Below are positions 53,822-62,439 of a DNA stretch of 64,000 bases, piece after piece (position 1 is the first letter of the stretch; every line of letters starts with the position of its first letter). The position numbers and the translations under genes are program-made. The stretch lies in the NCBI GenBank assembly GCA_003023565.1, contig PXSA01000032.1, forward strand, positions 64,501 to 128,500. The letters are read 5' to 3'. The notes under the pieces were generated by a model that ran no database searches, had not been told where the DNA came from, and worked only from the letters and a program-made list of their open reading frames with translations. This stretch comes from Halobacteriales archaeon QS_9_68_17. GTDB lineage: Archaea > Halobacteriota > Halobacteria > Halobacteriales > Natronoarchaeaceae.

Positions 53822-54898
53822 ATGAGCGATTCGATCGAACCCGGACGGGGCGGTAAAGGGTCGACGGCGTCGGCCGGGCCGCGTGCGGTGGTCCACAAGA
53901 AGATCCTCGAGGCCGCCGAGGCCCGACCGGACGCCTCGTACGACGAACTCGCGGACGCCGTCAGCGGGGCGTCCACCGACCTCGTCGAGCGGGTCATCGA
54001 CGAGTACGGCGACCCGGCGGAGAACGGCGAGGGGGGAGACGCGGACGACGATCAGAACACCCCGACAGAACCGTCGGCGGACACCGACGAAACCATGAGT
54101 ACGCCAGACGCCCACGATAGCGACGACACCGATCCGGACCTCGACCAGCTAACCGACCGCCAGGAACGCGTCCTCCGGGCCGTCCGCGACCGTCCGAACG
54201 CGACTCAGGAGGAGATCGCGGCGCAGTTCGACGTCAGCGCCGCCACGATCAGCCAGCGGGTCAACGCCATCGACGGGTTCGACTGGCCGTATCGCCGTGG
54301 GTTCGTGGAGTCGCTGTTCGAAGACGAGGGGGAGTTCGAGGCCGATGCCGAGCCCCAGTCTCCCGGTTCCGAGGCGGAGTCCGACGACCCCACGCCGGGG
54401 AGCGAAACCCGGCCGGCGTCCGGTGACGGCGCGACCGACCCCGAGACACCCGATCCGGAACCTGCCGCACCGGATCCGGAAGCAGACGCTCCCGGGCCGG
54501 ACTCCGGCGGTGCCAACCCGGTGCCCGACGACGACTCGGGACCGGACGCGGCCGAACCGCGCTCCGGCACCGCCGGTTCGGATCCGGCGGCTTCCCACGC
54601 GGGAACGGACACTCCCGGTCCGGAGTCTGCCGGTTCCGGGGCACCCTCAAACGGAGAGCAGCCGGCGGGGACGGAAGCGGTCGATCGACTGTCCGGGCGG
54701 GTCGGCGACCTCACGGAGCGGGTCGCCGCGCTGGAGGGTCGGATCGAGGAGCGGTCCCCCGCCGAGGGGTCGTTCTCCGACCCGGACCTGGTCAGCAAGA
54801 TGGTTCACGCGTGCATGGAGTCCGAACGCGTCTCGGAGGAGGAGGAGTTACGGATACTCCGTCAGGTCCTGACGACCGGGCGGCCCGCCGACTCCTGA
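53822..54898 (+). CDS. HTH-domain protein with long acidic/proline-rich linker
   Basis: A 358-residue protein. An N-terminal region with a predicted helical pair (VVHKKILEAAEARPDASYDE) may be a first DNA-binding module. A winged-HTH (LTDRQERVLRAVRDRPNA, then QEEIAAQFDVSAATISQRV) lies near residues 110-150. A disordered Pro/Asp/Ser-rich linker of about 100 residues follows. A C-terminal coiled coil (VGDLTERVAALEGRIEE) precedes a short helical end. It is likely a transcription regulator or DNA-associated protein. The gap upstream (53628-53821) is AT-rich, with ATCTATATTG near 53770 as a possible TATA box. Confidence 0.75.
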   Translation: MSDSIEPGRGGKGSTASAGPRAVVHKKILEAAEARPDASYDELADAVSGASTDLVERVIDEYGDPAENGEGGDADDDQNTPTEPSADTDETMSTPDAHDSDDTDPDLDQLTDRQERVLRAVRDRPNATQEEIAAQFDVSAATISQRVNAIDGFDWPYRRGFVESLFEDEGEFEADAEPQSPGSEAESDDPTPGSETRPASGDGATDPETPDPEPAAPDPEADAPGPDSGGANPVPDDDSGPDAAEPRSGTAGSDPAASHAGTDTPGPESAGSGAPSNGEQPAGTEAVDRLSGRVGDLTERVAALEGRIEERSPAEGSFSDPDLVSKMVHACMESERVSEEEELRILRQVLTTGRPADS

Positions 54899-54933
54899 GG
54901 GTCCTCGCGCCCGGGACCGCGCCGCCGGTACTG

Positions 54934-55647
54934 CTAGCGGGCTGACCGGTCAAGCCGGTCCCGTGCGTTCGCCAGCGCGACCTCGTCGTCGTCCCGCAGG
55001 TATCGCGCGAGGCCGCGGGTCGCGGCGACGAGCGCCTCGGCCGTGCCGGGGTCGAGGTCACCGCCGAGGGCCTGCAGGCGTTTCTGGTGCTCGCGAACGC
55101 TCTCCAGCGCGTCCTCGGCTGCCGGGTCGTCGCCGTCGTGCCACCGTTTGAGTTCGCGCCGGTACTGCTTCACGGCGTCGGCGACGGCCAGCCCGCGGGC
55201 CTCGCGCATCGACTCGGGAACGTCGACGGGGTCGGGCCGCTCTCCCCGGTCCGCGCCGCGAAGCAGTTCGAGGAAGTAGTACGCCTCGTCGTCGGTCGGC
55301 TGAAACGACCGCCCGAACACGTCGGCCGCGTGGAGGAGCTCGGTCGCCGCGAGGTAGGTGTCGTCGAGGTCGCGTAGGTCGCCGGCGTGGACGAACCCCC
55401 GGCGGCGAACGTACTCCCGGCAGGCCTCCTTTGCCGTCGCCGCGACCCGGTGGAGCGGGTCGGCGTCCACCTGCTCTCGCGCCGCCGTCAGGTCGAAGTC
55501 GACGGGGGACGTCGTGTGGAGGTTGCGCTCCTCGTCGACGCCGACGCTGTGCATGCTCCCGCAGTCGGGGCAGGTGACGCTGCCCGTGTCGTAGTACGAC
55601 CACCGCGTCCCGCAGTTCTGGCACTCGCGCTCGCCGCGGATCTCCAT
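54934..55647 (-). CDS. Zinc-ribbon haloarchaeal protein (DUF7117-like)
   Basis: A 237-residue protein. The N-terminal zinc ribbon is CQNCGTRWSYYDTGSVTCPDCG (described by its two Cys-x2-Cys pairs, about 17 residues apart). A helical domain with conserved ACREYVRRRGFVHAGDLRDL follows. I recall this as DUF7117, of unknown function and restricted to haloarchaea. The frame is open to 55746, but ATG 55647 directly precedes the ribbon. It is convergent with the HTH gene. Confidence 0.7.
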   Translation of the reverse strand: MEIRGERECQNCGTRWSYYDTGSVTCPDCGSMHSVGVDEERNLHTTSPVDFDLTAAREQVDADPLHRVAATAKEACREYVRRRGFVHAGDLRDLDDTYLAATELLHAADVFGRSFQPTDDEAYYFLELLRGADRGERPDPVDVPESMREARGLAVADAVKQYRRELKRWHDGDDPAAEDALESVREHQKRLQALGGDLDPGTAEALVAATRGLARYLRDDDEVALANARDRLDRSAR

Positions 55648-55824
55648 GCCTGCGGGTTCGCGGCGCTCGGTCAAAACTCCGGCGACGGCGGCCGGCGGAG
55701 AGCGTCCGACGACTGGGGCGGTGGCCGGTCCACACGCACCCGACACTGTGCCCCCCGCGGTCGGACAGCCGGACCTGCACGACCACGTGGGTTTATACGG
55801 CGGCGGACGCTATCGTCGGGCGCA

Positions 55825-56365
55825 ATGTCGTCTCAGACTGCGGCCGACGAGGATAGAGGAAGTCGCCACGCGGCGGCTGGTCGAGAAATTCTCGACCGAC
55901 AGTGACCACTCCGTAGACGGCGACCGGTTCTCGCGTGAGAGCGATGACGACCAGCGACCGGTGTCGGTGCGGTCCGACGGCGACGCGGTCGTGCTGGACG
56001 CCGATGGCGTCAGTCGCGAACTGACCAGAGATCAGGCCGGAGAGCTACGGGCGGCGCTCGGCGACGCGCTCACGGAGCGCCGCGAGTTCGTGCGCACGGT
56101 CGGCACGCGCCGGGACGACGGCGCGTACGTCGTCGAGCGCCGGGGCGCGGACTCCGCGGGGCACCGGAAAGTGTTCGAGGACTTCGCGGAGTGTCGCCGC
56201 CTGTACGACCGGCTTCCGGCCGAGTTCACGGCCGACGACGTGCGCCACGTCGGCGTAACCGGCGGTCGACGGCACATGCTCGTCTGGCACTTCGCCGAGC
56301 ACGACGCCTTCGACTGCGCGCTCGTCTCCCGGCAACCGCTCACGGCGAGAAAAGGGGGTGAGTAA
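55825..56365 (+). pseudogene. DUF7528-like protein, frameshift near the start
   Basis: A TTTATAC box (about 55791-55797) lies 28-34 bases before ATG 55825, marking a leaderless start. That ATG frame (MSSQTAADED) stops after 26 codons. From about 55853 another frame continues as EEVATRRLVEKFSTDSDH and into the conserved ADSAGHRKVFEDFAECRRLY, GVTGGRRHMLVWHFAEHDAF and ending. Removing one base near 55850-55853 joins them. If instead the gene starts at the in-frame GTG near 55962, it would be intact but lacking its first 45 residues. Function unknown. Confidence 0.6.
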
Positions 56366-56403
56366 GACCGGGGTTCTTACCGCAGGGGTCCGTAGCCCCG
56401 CGC

Positions 56404-56550
56404 ATGCGATCGGAAGACGAGATCCGCGAGCAGTACGAGTTCTTGAAGGAAGAACTGGACGACGAGGAGATGAACCACGAGGGCGTCCGGCGGATGTTCA
56501 GCTACTACCGCCGCGCCCTCGGGTGGGTTCTCGAAGAAGAGCACATGTAG
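56404..56550 (+). CDS. Conserved 48-residue haloarchaeal protein
   Basis: A very short gene with strong coding character: MRSEDEIREQYEFLKEELDD, then a NHEGVRRMFSYYRRALGWVL segment and EEEHM at the end. The mixture of charged helix and the aromatic motif MFSYYRRALGWVL resembles a small protein widespread in haloarchaea; I do not know its function. It begins 39 bases after the DUF7528-like gene and may be co-transcribed with it. Confidence 0.7.
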   Translation: MRSEDEIREQYEFLKEELDDEEMNHEGVRRMFSYYRRALGWVLEEEHM

Positions 56551-56619
56551 CCCCGTCGGGACCTACCAGTCGCCCGTCCTGTGTCGTTACATTTAAGGTA
56601 TCGTGGCATCTTCGTTCAG

Positions 56620-56713
56620 ATGACGCTTCGCTTGGAGGGCCGAAGCGTCAGCGGGGACCAATTCAGGGCGGCAAGCGACCCACGCGCGCTTTTCACTCGC
56701 GTGGGTCGCTTTC
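56620..56713 (+). ncRNA. Candidate small RNA with two strong hairpins
   Basis: Two perfect stems lie in an intergenic gap. The first is 10 bp, TGACGCTTCG with CGAAGCGTCA (56621-56630/56641-56650), with the loop CTTGGAGGGC that contains an anti-anti-Shine-Dalgarno-like GGAGG. The second is 13 bp, AGCGACCCACGCG with CGCGTGGGTCGCT (56674-56686/56698-56710), followed by TTTCC. A CATTTAAGG box at 56590-56598 lies about 25-30 bases above the first stem, as for a promoter. No ORF spans the stems. The remaining 56714-56860 shows nothing supportable. I do not recognise the family. Confidence 0.45.
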
Positions 56714-56860
56714 CATTTCCGATTCGACTGCTTCATAACGAGCCTCGGCTACGCGTGTTCCATCGACCGCGGCGGGACAGCGTCGCCAGTCGATACCCGC
56801 GCCCAGTGACGGCAGCACGAACTCACCAGAAAAGAGCCGCCGGTCACGACCCGAGACGCG

Positions 56861-57145
56861 TCACTCGATGCGCAGTTCGCCGCCGTCACCGTCGCCGCCC
56901 GCGTCGCTCTCGTCCCACTCCAGTTCGAACTCGATGCTCATCTCGTCGGGGCCGGACCCCGTCTCCCGTTCGACTTTGACCTCGAACGTCGGCGACGCCG
57001 GCGGGTTCACGGTGACCGAGCGCTCGCCCTCGGCGACCGACACCGGGTCGCCCGCTTCCAGTTTGTCCGCGACGCCGCGGAGCATCGCCGCGACGTCCGT
57101 TCGGTCGCGCTTTCCCTCGGACTCGAAGAGCACTTCCTCTGCCAT
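56861..57145 (-). CDS. Amphi-Trp domain protein
   Basis: A 94-residue protein matching the amphi-Trp family: EEVLFESEGKRDRTDVAAML at the start, LRGVADKLEAGDPVSV, then a beta-strand region ending in SIEFELEWDESD, which includes the conserved tryptophan. The family is common in haloarchaea, sometimes attached to other domains, and has no established function. The ATG at 57145 begins the domain. Confidence 0.8.
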   Translation of the reverse strand: MAEEVLFESEGKRDRTDVAAMLRGVADKLEAGDPVSVAEGERSVTVNPPASPTFEVKVERETGSGPDEMSIEFELEWDESDAGGDGDGGELRIE

Positions 57146-57369
57146 ACGTCCCCCACGTCTCCGAACGAGATAAACGTGTACGCCCCTCCGTACAGGTCGT
57201 TTTGGAGATAGGACAGGCGTCGTCTCCGTTCACTCATCACACTTCAGTCAGATACGTTAGAGTTGATTTCCGCCTGAAACTCGCGGCAGGAAGCCCTGTT
57301 TATCCGGTATCAGGAAATAGTCGTTATACTTATCTTATTCCAATAACAACACCAGTCTGTACTTAAACA

Positions 57370-57645
57370 ATGTACGACCTGACAGGATTCCAGCGAGACT
57401 TGTTGTTCGTCATCGCGGGAGAGGAAGAACCGCATGGGCTCGCTATCAAAGAGGAACTCGAAGCGTACTACGAGAAAGAGATCCACCACGGGCGGCTCTA
57501 TCCGAATCTCGACACGCTCGTCGACAAGGGGCTCGTCGAGAAGGGTCAGCGCGACCGACGCACCAACTTCTACACGCTCACGCGCCGCGGGCGACGGGAG
57601 ATCGAGGCACGCCGCGACTGGGAGAGCCAGTACATCAGCGCGTAA
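57370..57645 (+). CDS. PadR-family transcriptional regulator
   Basis: A 91-residue winged-helix regulator of the PadR family (MYDLTGFQRDLLFVIAGEE, HGLAIKEELEAYY, GRLYPNLDTLVDKGLVEKG, then a wing with RRTNFYTLTRRGR). It lacks the C-terminal coiled helix of long PadR proteins, as is usual for haloarchaeal short forms. The upstream region 57146-57369 is AT-rich, with GTTATACTTATC near 57323-57334 as the likely promoter. It may regulate the adjacent MgtC gene, though nothing proves it. Confidence 0.85.
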   Translation: MYDLTGFQRDLLFVIAGEEEPHGLAIKEELEAYYEKEIHHGRLYPNLDTLVDKGLVEKGQRDRRTNFYTLTRRGRREIEARRDWESQYISA

Positions 57646-57766
57646 CTCGGAGTGGTCGTTCGCCGTCGATGACCGCCGAGAGACCGATCCCGAGTCGCGC
57701 CGCCCGGCCTCGTCCGAAGCACAGCGACGCTCAACGCTTAACTTTCCGACCCTTGTAGGTCCTCAG

Positions 57767-58922
57767 ATGTCGGTGTACGCCGCACAGGTCGCCTCGGATC
57801 CGCTGCAGAGTACGGTCGCTCGTATCGTACTCGCGGGAGCGCTCGGACTGTTCCTCGGGCTGGAGCGGGAATGGTCGCACAAGCCGGCCGGCATCCGGAC
57901 GTTCTCTCTCGTCGGTCTGCTCGGCGCGGTGTTTACCGTGCTCGGCCGACCGGAACTGCTCGTCGTCGGCGGCGTTCTCGTCATCGTCCAGGGGATCCTG
58001 CTGGCCTCACAGGGACTGCTGACCGACTCGGAGGAGGCCGGCCTCTCGCTTACGACCTCCGTTTCGATGCTGGTCGCCTACGGCGTCGGCGTACTGGTCA
58101 CCGCCGGCCACGTTCTGGAGGGCGTCACCGTCGCCGTCCTCTCCTCGCAACTGCTCGTGCTGAAGCGGGAACTCCACCGCTTCGCGGGGAACCTCTCGCG
58201 CGAGGAGATGCAGTCCGCGACGGAGTTCGCCATCCTCGCGTTCGTCGTTTACCCCCTGCTCCCGGCCGGGGAGGTGACGGTCGGGTACGACCCGGTCACG
58301 GTGTCGTTCGAACCCCGAGTGGTCTGGCTGATGGTCGTCACCGTCGCCGCCATCGGCATCGTCAACTACGTCGTCGTGCAGACCTACGGCGGCCGCGGTA
58401 TCGCCGTCACCGGCTTCTTCGGCGGTCTCGCCTCATCGACGGCCGTCGTCGGGACGATGCTCGACCACGTGCGCCAGACCCCCAGCGCCGCGTCGTACGC
58501 GGTGGCCGCCATCCTGCTCGCCGACGCGGCGATGGCGGTCGGAGTCCGTCACGATGGAACTCGAGGACCCGTTCTCCCTGAAGAACGCGCTCGCGTTCGG
58601 CGGTATCTTCGCGCTCGTGATCGTCGCCGGGGCCGTCGGCCAGCAGCAGTTCGGGTCCGCCGGGTTCTACGTCGCGACCTTCCTTTCGGGACTCGTCTCC
58701 AGCGCCGGCGGTACCACGTCCGCGGTAGTGCTCTACCGCGCCGGCACGGTCGACCAGTCGTCGGCCGTGTTCGGTATCTTGCTCGCGACCGCGTCGTCGA
58801 TCATCGTAAAAGTCATCCTCACGCTGATGGGCCCGAGTCGCGAGTTCGCGTACCGAGTCGCGGTGTGGAGCGCCGTACTGCTCGTGGTTTCGGGGATCGC
58901 GTCGCTCGCTGTCGGCGTGTAA
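57767..58922 (+). pseudogene. MgtC/SapB-DUF4010 family membrane protein, internal out-of-frame deletion
   Basis: The first 260 codons (from ATG 57767) encode an MgtC-like domain (GALGLFLGLEREWSHKPAGI with RTFSLVGLLGAVF), then part of the DUF4010 half (YGGRGIAVTGFFGGLASSTA). After ILLADAAMAV near 58540 the frame breaks. The next frame resumes with MELEDPFSLKNALAFGGIFA and the last helices, ending at 58922. The expected loop and helix of roughly 30 residues are missing. The protein would have been a polytopic membrane protein of about 415 residues. Confidence 0.8.
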
Positions 58923-58944
58923 GTGTTGCGGGAAACGCAACGAA

Positions 58945-58958
58945 TTATTTAAATTATA
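58945..58958 (+). promoter_or_regulatory. TATA box of the class-III aminotransferase gene
   Basis: TTATTTAAATTATA lies 19-32 bases before the ATG at 58977, with the core TTTAAAT 22-28 bases away, the expected place for a leaderless haloarchaeal promoter. Confidence 0.65.
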
Positions 58959-58976
58959 CCTCGCTGTAGTTAGACT

Positions 58977-60344
58977 ATGGACCGCCACACTGCGGAGCCT
59001 CAGGTCACGGAGATGCCGGGCGAGCGCGCCCGGGAGTGGGCCGACCACCACGGCGACGCCGCCGCGACCACGACGTACGTCTACGACTTCGTCTGGGACG
59101 TGACGGCCGACGCGGAGGGTCCCTTCTGTACGGACGTCGACGGCAACGTGCTGATGGACTTCACGAGCCACGTCGCCGCCGCACCGCTCGGGTACAACAG
59201 CCCCAAGGTCATGGACAAGCTCCGGGAGTTCGACCTCGTCGACCCCCTCAAGATCGCCGGGCAGGACTTCTACGCGAGCGGCGGGTTGCCGCCCGAGGAC
59301 CCGGAGTTCCCCGGTCCGACCCAGCTGATGCATCGACTCACCGACCTCACGGACCACTACGACATGGACACCGTCTTCCTCTCGAACTCCGGGGCTGAGG
59401 CGGTCGAGAACGCGATGAAGGTCTGTTACGACGACCGCGACGGCGCGAAGTACGCCATCACCTTCGACGGTGCGTTCCACGGGCGCACGCTCGGCGCGCT
59501 CTCGCTCAACCGCTCGAAGGGGAAGTACCGCCGGGACTTCCCCGAGGTGGCGGGCGTACACGACGTCCCGTTCTGCGGCGACGAGGACTGCACCCCCGGT
59601 AACTGCCCCTGCGGCTTCTTCCCCGGTGAGGCCGACGACCCCTCCGTTCTCCGGCGGAAACTCGACCCGAAAACCGGTCACGTCGACCCGAGCGAGGTCG
59701 CGTTCCTCATCATGGAGCCGATCCAGGGCGAAGGCGGCTACCGCTTCCCCAGTGACGCGTTCATGCAGGAAATTCAGGACGTCTGCAAGGAACACGGCAT
59801 CCCGGTCGTCGCCGACGAGATCCAGGCCGGGGTGGGCCGTACCGGTGAGATGTGGGGCTCCGACCACTACCCGGTCGAACCGGACGTCATCTCCAGCGCG
59901 AAGGGGCTGCGCGTCGGCGCGACCATCGCGAACGGCGACGTGTTCCCCGACGAGCGCGGCCGCCTCTCCTCGACGTGGGGCGCGGGCGACGTCGTCGCCG
60001 CGATGCAGGGCGTCCTCACGCTCGACGCCATCGAGGAACACGACCTGATGGACAACGCCGTCGAGCGCGGCGAGCAGTTGCAGTCCCGACTCCGCGAGGC
60101 CGACGACGAGGTCGTCACCGACGTCCGCGGCAAGGGGCTGATGGTCGCTATCGACCTCGACAGCGAGGACCGGCGCGACGACGTGATCGAGGCGGCGCTT
60201 CGTCGGGGCCTCCTCACGCTCGGTTGCGGACACCGCACCCTTCGCCTGCTCCCGCCGCTCGACGTGACGGAGCGAGAGGTCGACATCGGCGCGGACCTGC
60301 TCTTCGACGCAGTCACCGAAGCGGCACCGACGGCGAGCATCTAG
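58977..60344 (+). CDS. Class III aminotransferase (4-aminobutyrate/ornithine type)
   Basis: A 455-residue PLP-dependent aminotransferase. Class III features: FLSNSGAEAVENAMKVCYD near residue 140, TFDGAFHGRTLGALSLN, the aspartate motif VVADEIQAGVGRTGEMW and the PLP lysine in SSAKGLRVGA. A cysteine-containing insert (CGDEDCTPGNCPCGFFPGE) occurs in archaeal members near residue 205. The archaeal subgroup includes 4-aminobutyrate aminotransferases and also amino-acid racemases, so the donor substrate is not settled. Confidence 0.88.
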   Translation: MDRHTAEPQVTEMPGERAREWADHHGDAAATTTYVYDFVWDVTADAEGPFCTDVDGNVLMDFTSHVAAAPLGYNSPKVMDKLREFDLVDPLKIAGQDFYASGGLPPEDPEFPGPTQLMHRLTDLTDHYDMDTVFLSNSGAEAVENAMKVCYDDRDGAKYAITFDGAFHGRTLGALSLNRSKGKYRRDFPEVAGVHDVPFCGDEDCTPGNCPCGFFPGEADDPSVLRRKLDPKTGHVDPSEVAFLIMEPIQGEGGYRFPSDAFMQEIQDVCKEHGIPVVADEIQAGVGRTGEMWGSDHYPVEPDVISSAKGLRVGATIANGDVFPDERGRLSSTWGAGDVVAAMQGVLTLDAIEEHDLMDNAVERGEQLQSRLREADDEVVTDVRGKGLMVAIDLDSEDRRDDVIEAALRRGLLTLGCGHRTLRLLPPLDVTEREVDIGADLLFDAVTEAAPTASI

Positions 60345-60515
60345 CGGTAGTTGCTAGCGCAGGTTCTTTAGATATCGCCTGCCACTGCATCGGGAAATCG
60401 GGTTGGTTACCAGTAGATAGTAGCACGGTTTCTGTATCCAGTTCACAGGGTGAACGGCGCGGTAAGTATAGGAGACTCACGGATCGCTCAACACAGATGA
60501 TGTACTCCGCGTGAG

Positions 60516-60851
60516 TCAGTCTAGTGTTTTGAGCGCATCCTCTGGCGTGAATTCAGCACGCTCTACGTCATCAGCGTGGATTTGAATCGTCTCGATGGTT
60601 CCTTCGACGATTTCGGGAAGGGATTCGACGAACTGGCGGTACTGTTCGGATTCTGTGTGGGCTTCGGCCGCATCGACATCTTCGTACTGTTCAAAGAAAC
60701 GCACGACATCGGAGTCACCAACGTCGGTCATCGCACGATAGTGGACTGTTCCATCCTCAGCCTGTGAACGCTCACGGAGGTTATCGATCAGCTCCATCGC
60801 CTCAGAGCGTTTTGACGACTTGAGCCGAATCGTCGTGTGGTTGACCAGCAC
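60516..60851 (-). CDS. Antibiotic-biosynthesis-monooxygenase (ABM)-fold protein
   Basis: A 111-residue ABM-fold protein starting VLVNHTTIRLKSSKRSEAME, with the core FFEQYEDVDAAEAHTESEQY typical of the quinol monooxygenase YgiN group. The fold is a dimeric ferredoxin-like barrel; many members are unlinked to antibiotics. An ATG lies further upstream at 60905, but a TATA box at 60871-60886 is 20-35 bases before the GTG at 60851, which supports the GTG as the true leaderless start. Substrate unknown. Confidence 0.8.
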   Translation of the reverse strand: MLVNHTTIRLKSSKRSEAMELIDNLRERSQAEDGTVHYRAMTDVGDSDVVRFFEQYEDVDAAEAHTESEQYRQFVESLPEIVEGTIETIQIHADDVERAEFTPEDALKTLD

Positions 60852-60870
60852 GTCGGGAGTTAGACAACCA

Positions 60871-60886
60871 CCGAAATGTATTTTTT
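60871..60886 (-). promoter_or_regulatory. TATA box for the ABM-fold gene
   Basis: Minus-strand GAAAAAATACATTT lies 20-35 bases above the GTG at 60851, matching leaderless spacing and deciding the start choice. Confidence 0.55.
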
Positions 60887-61050
60887 CATCGAATGATTCG
60901 CACACGTAGTTACCGAATCGAACGATTCCTCCTCAGATACCGTCATGGATAAAGAAACTGTATTACCAACTACTGTTACTTGGCGTTCGATCGATAGAAC
61001 CTCTTTATCGCAGAGGGTTTCAACTGAGTTGGTCAGATAGCCTTCGAAGT

Positions 61051-61585
61051 CTAGCCGTCCGCCCGCACGGACTCCTGATACATATTGACGGTAAACTCGA
61101 CGGATTCCGGGAGGTCACCGAAGTGCATGATCACGATGACCGGGTGAACGTGGTCCAGTGTCTCGTTGACGGTTGCTATCATCTCCTGCTGGTTTTTAGT
61201 AAGCCGGACACGACTGCCGCTCGTGACTGCCTTTACCTCAATAGCGTAGTAGACGATTCCTGTCCGCCGGCATCTCGATCCTGACTCTCACCCTCCGTAG
61301 CGTCCTCTGCGTTCTCGTCGGCCGTGAGCGGACACCGAGCAGCGATGATATCGTCAGGAATCTACCAGTTCGAGTCCCCATGCTCCGTCGTCGGGTACAT
61401 CCACCCCGTCTAATGTCTCAAATGTGACTTCACTGCTTGTACCCCGACTCTCGGAATAGAGCGAAACGGCCTCAGTGCACGTGATCTGACTGCCGCGGTG
61501 CTCTAGTAAATGTTTCCTGATTTCCCGTCCCGATTGTGGAGGGCACCCCGCGTAGTGCCCCGCGATCGCTTCTACGATGTACCGT
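61051..61585 (-). pseudogene. Decayed PD-(D/E)XK-like / DUF3883-like nuclease-domain gene
   Basis: In a patch of clearly lower GC than the rest of the window, the minus strand reads as one decayed protein across three frames. The first runs YIVEAIAGHYAG, then GREIRKHLLEHRGSQITCTE and EVTFETLDGVDVPDDGAWG, stopping near 61357. The second is PDDIIAARCPLTADENAED. The third is GIVYYAIEVKAVTSGSRVRL, then TKNQQEMIATVNETLDHV and VIMHFGDLPESVEFTVNM, with a stop at 61051. The AIEVKA motif followed by RLTKNQQEMI is typical of nuclease-like DUF3883 domains of defence genes. Assignment is inference. Bases 60906-61050 and 61586-61690 hold nothing I can support. Confidence 0.5.
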
Positions 61586-61694
61586 GACTATTGGTCGACA
61601 ACTCGTATGTGAACACCTGTACGAATCGACTCGTTCGATAGAACCTTTCCATCCATCGACTGTTTCGGCCGCTACTCCGAATCGGCAGCGACCG

Positions 61695-62054
61695 TCAGCG
61701 ACGGTCGGGGGTCTGCGAGAGCACGACCAGATTCGCGACCATCCCGCCGACGGTTAGCGTGACGATTCCCGTCCCGAGGACCAGCAGCGCGAACGCGAGC
61801 GTCGCGGGAGCGCTCCCGACGTACCGGTCACCGAGGACGCCGACGAGGCCGAGCGCCATCGCCGGGGCACCGACGGCCATGCCGGCGCGGAAGGCGACGT
61901 CGACCCGTCGGTCGAGACGGTTGACGCCCTCCTCGTCGCGCGCGAACAGCCGGTACGCGAGGACCGCGCCGGCGACCACGACCGCGACGAGCAGCGCGAA
62001 CAGCGCGAGACCGACCTCGACCGCGTTCAGCTCGGGAAAGTCGGGGTGGAACAC
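61695..62054 (-). CDS. Small membrane protein of unknown function
   Basis: A 119-residue protein with three predicted helices (VGLALFALLVAVVVAGAVLA, AGMAVGAPAMALGLVGVLG and ALLVLGTGIVTLTVGGMVA) and a charged loop (RDEEGVNRLDRRVDVAF). Not recognised. It begins two bases before the stop of the neighbouring gene on the same strand, so the two are co-transcribed. Confidence 0.6.
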   Translation of the reverse strand: MFHPDFPELNAVEVGLALFALLVAVVVAGAVLAYRLFARDEEGVNRLDRRVDVAFRAGMAVGAPAMALGLVGVLGDRYVGSAPATLAFALLVLGTGIVTLTVGGMVANLVVLSQTPDRR

Positions 62055-62056
62055 GC

Positions 62057-62383
62057 CTAGAACTGGTAGCGTCGGTCGTCTTTCTGCTGGTCCTGCGGGA
62101 AGCTGTTACCGGTCATCTCGTCGAACGTCACCCCGGAGAGGTACTCGTCGTAGGTCACGTCGTAAGTGCTCCGCAGGTGAAAGTCGAGCTTGCCGGTCTC
62201 GACCGTCGATCGGAAGAGGAGGTGGACTGCCCGGCGGACCAGGTCCTCCGGCTCCTCCGGGTCGAGCGCGGCGACGAGCATCGTCAGTTCCCGTTTGGTC
62301 TCCTCGTCGAGGGTGACGTCGAGGCTTTCGTCGATATCGGCGTAGGTGGCTTCCGCGTCGTCGTTCAGGTCGTCGAGGCTCAT
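62057..62383 (-). CDS. Conserved small acidic haloarchaeal protein
   Basis: A 108-residue soluble acidic protein, MSLDDLNDDAEATYADIDES at the start, with DLVRRAVHLLFRSTVETGKL and VTYDEYLSGVTFDEMTG. I do not recognise the family. ATG 62383 is chosen since upstream codons in this frame lack conserved character. Two bases separate its stop from the downstream membrane protein. Confidence 0.65.
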   Translation of the reverse strand: MSLDDLNDDAEATYADIDESLDVTLDEETKRELTMLVAALDPEEPEDLVRRAVHLLFRSTVETGKLDFHLRSTYDVTYDEYLSGVTFDEMTGNSFPQDQQKDDRRYQF

Positions 62384-62439
62384 AGACGGGATGTAGAGTG
62401 CCCGAGGGATACGGTTTTCGAGTCTCCGCGACCGCGAGT

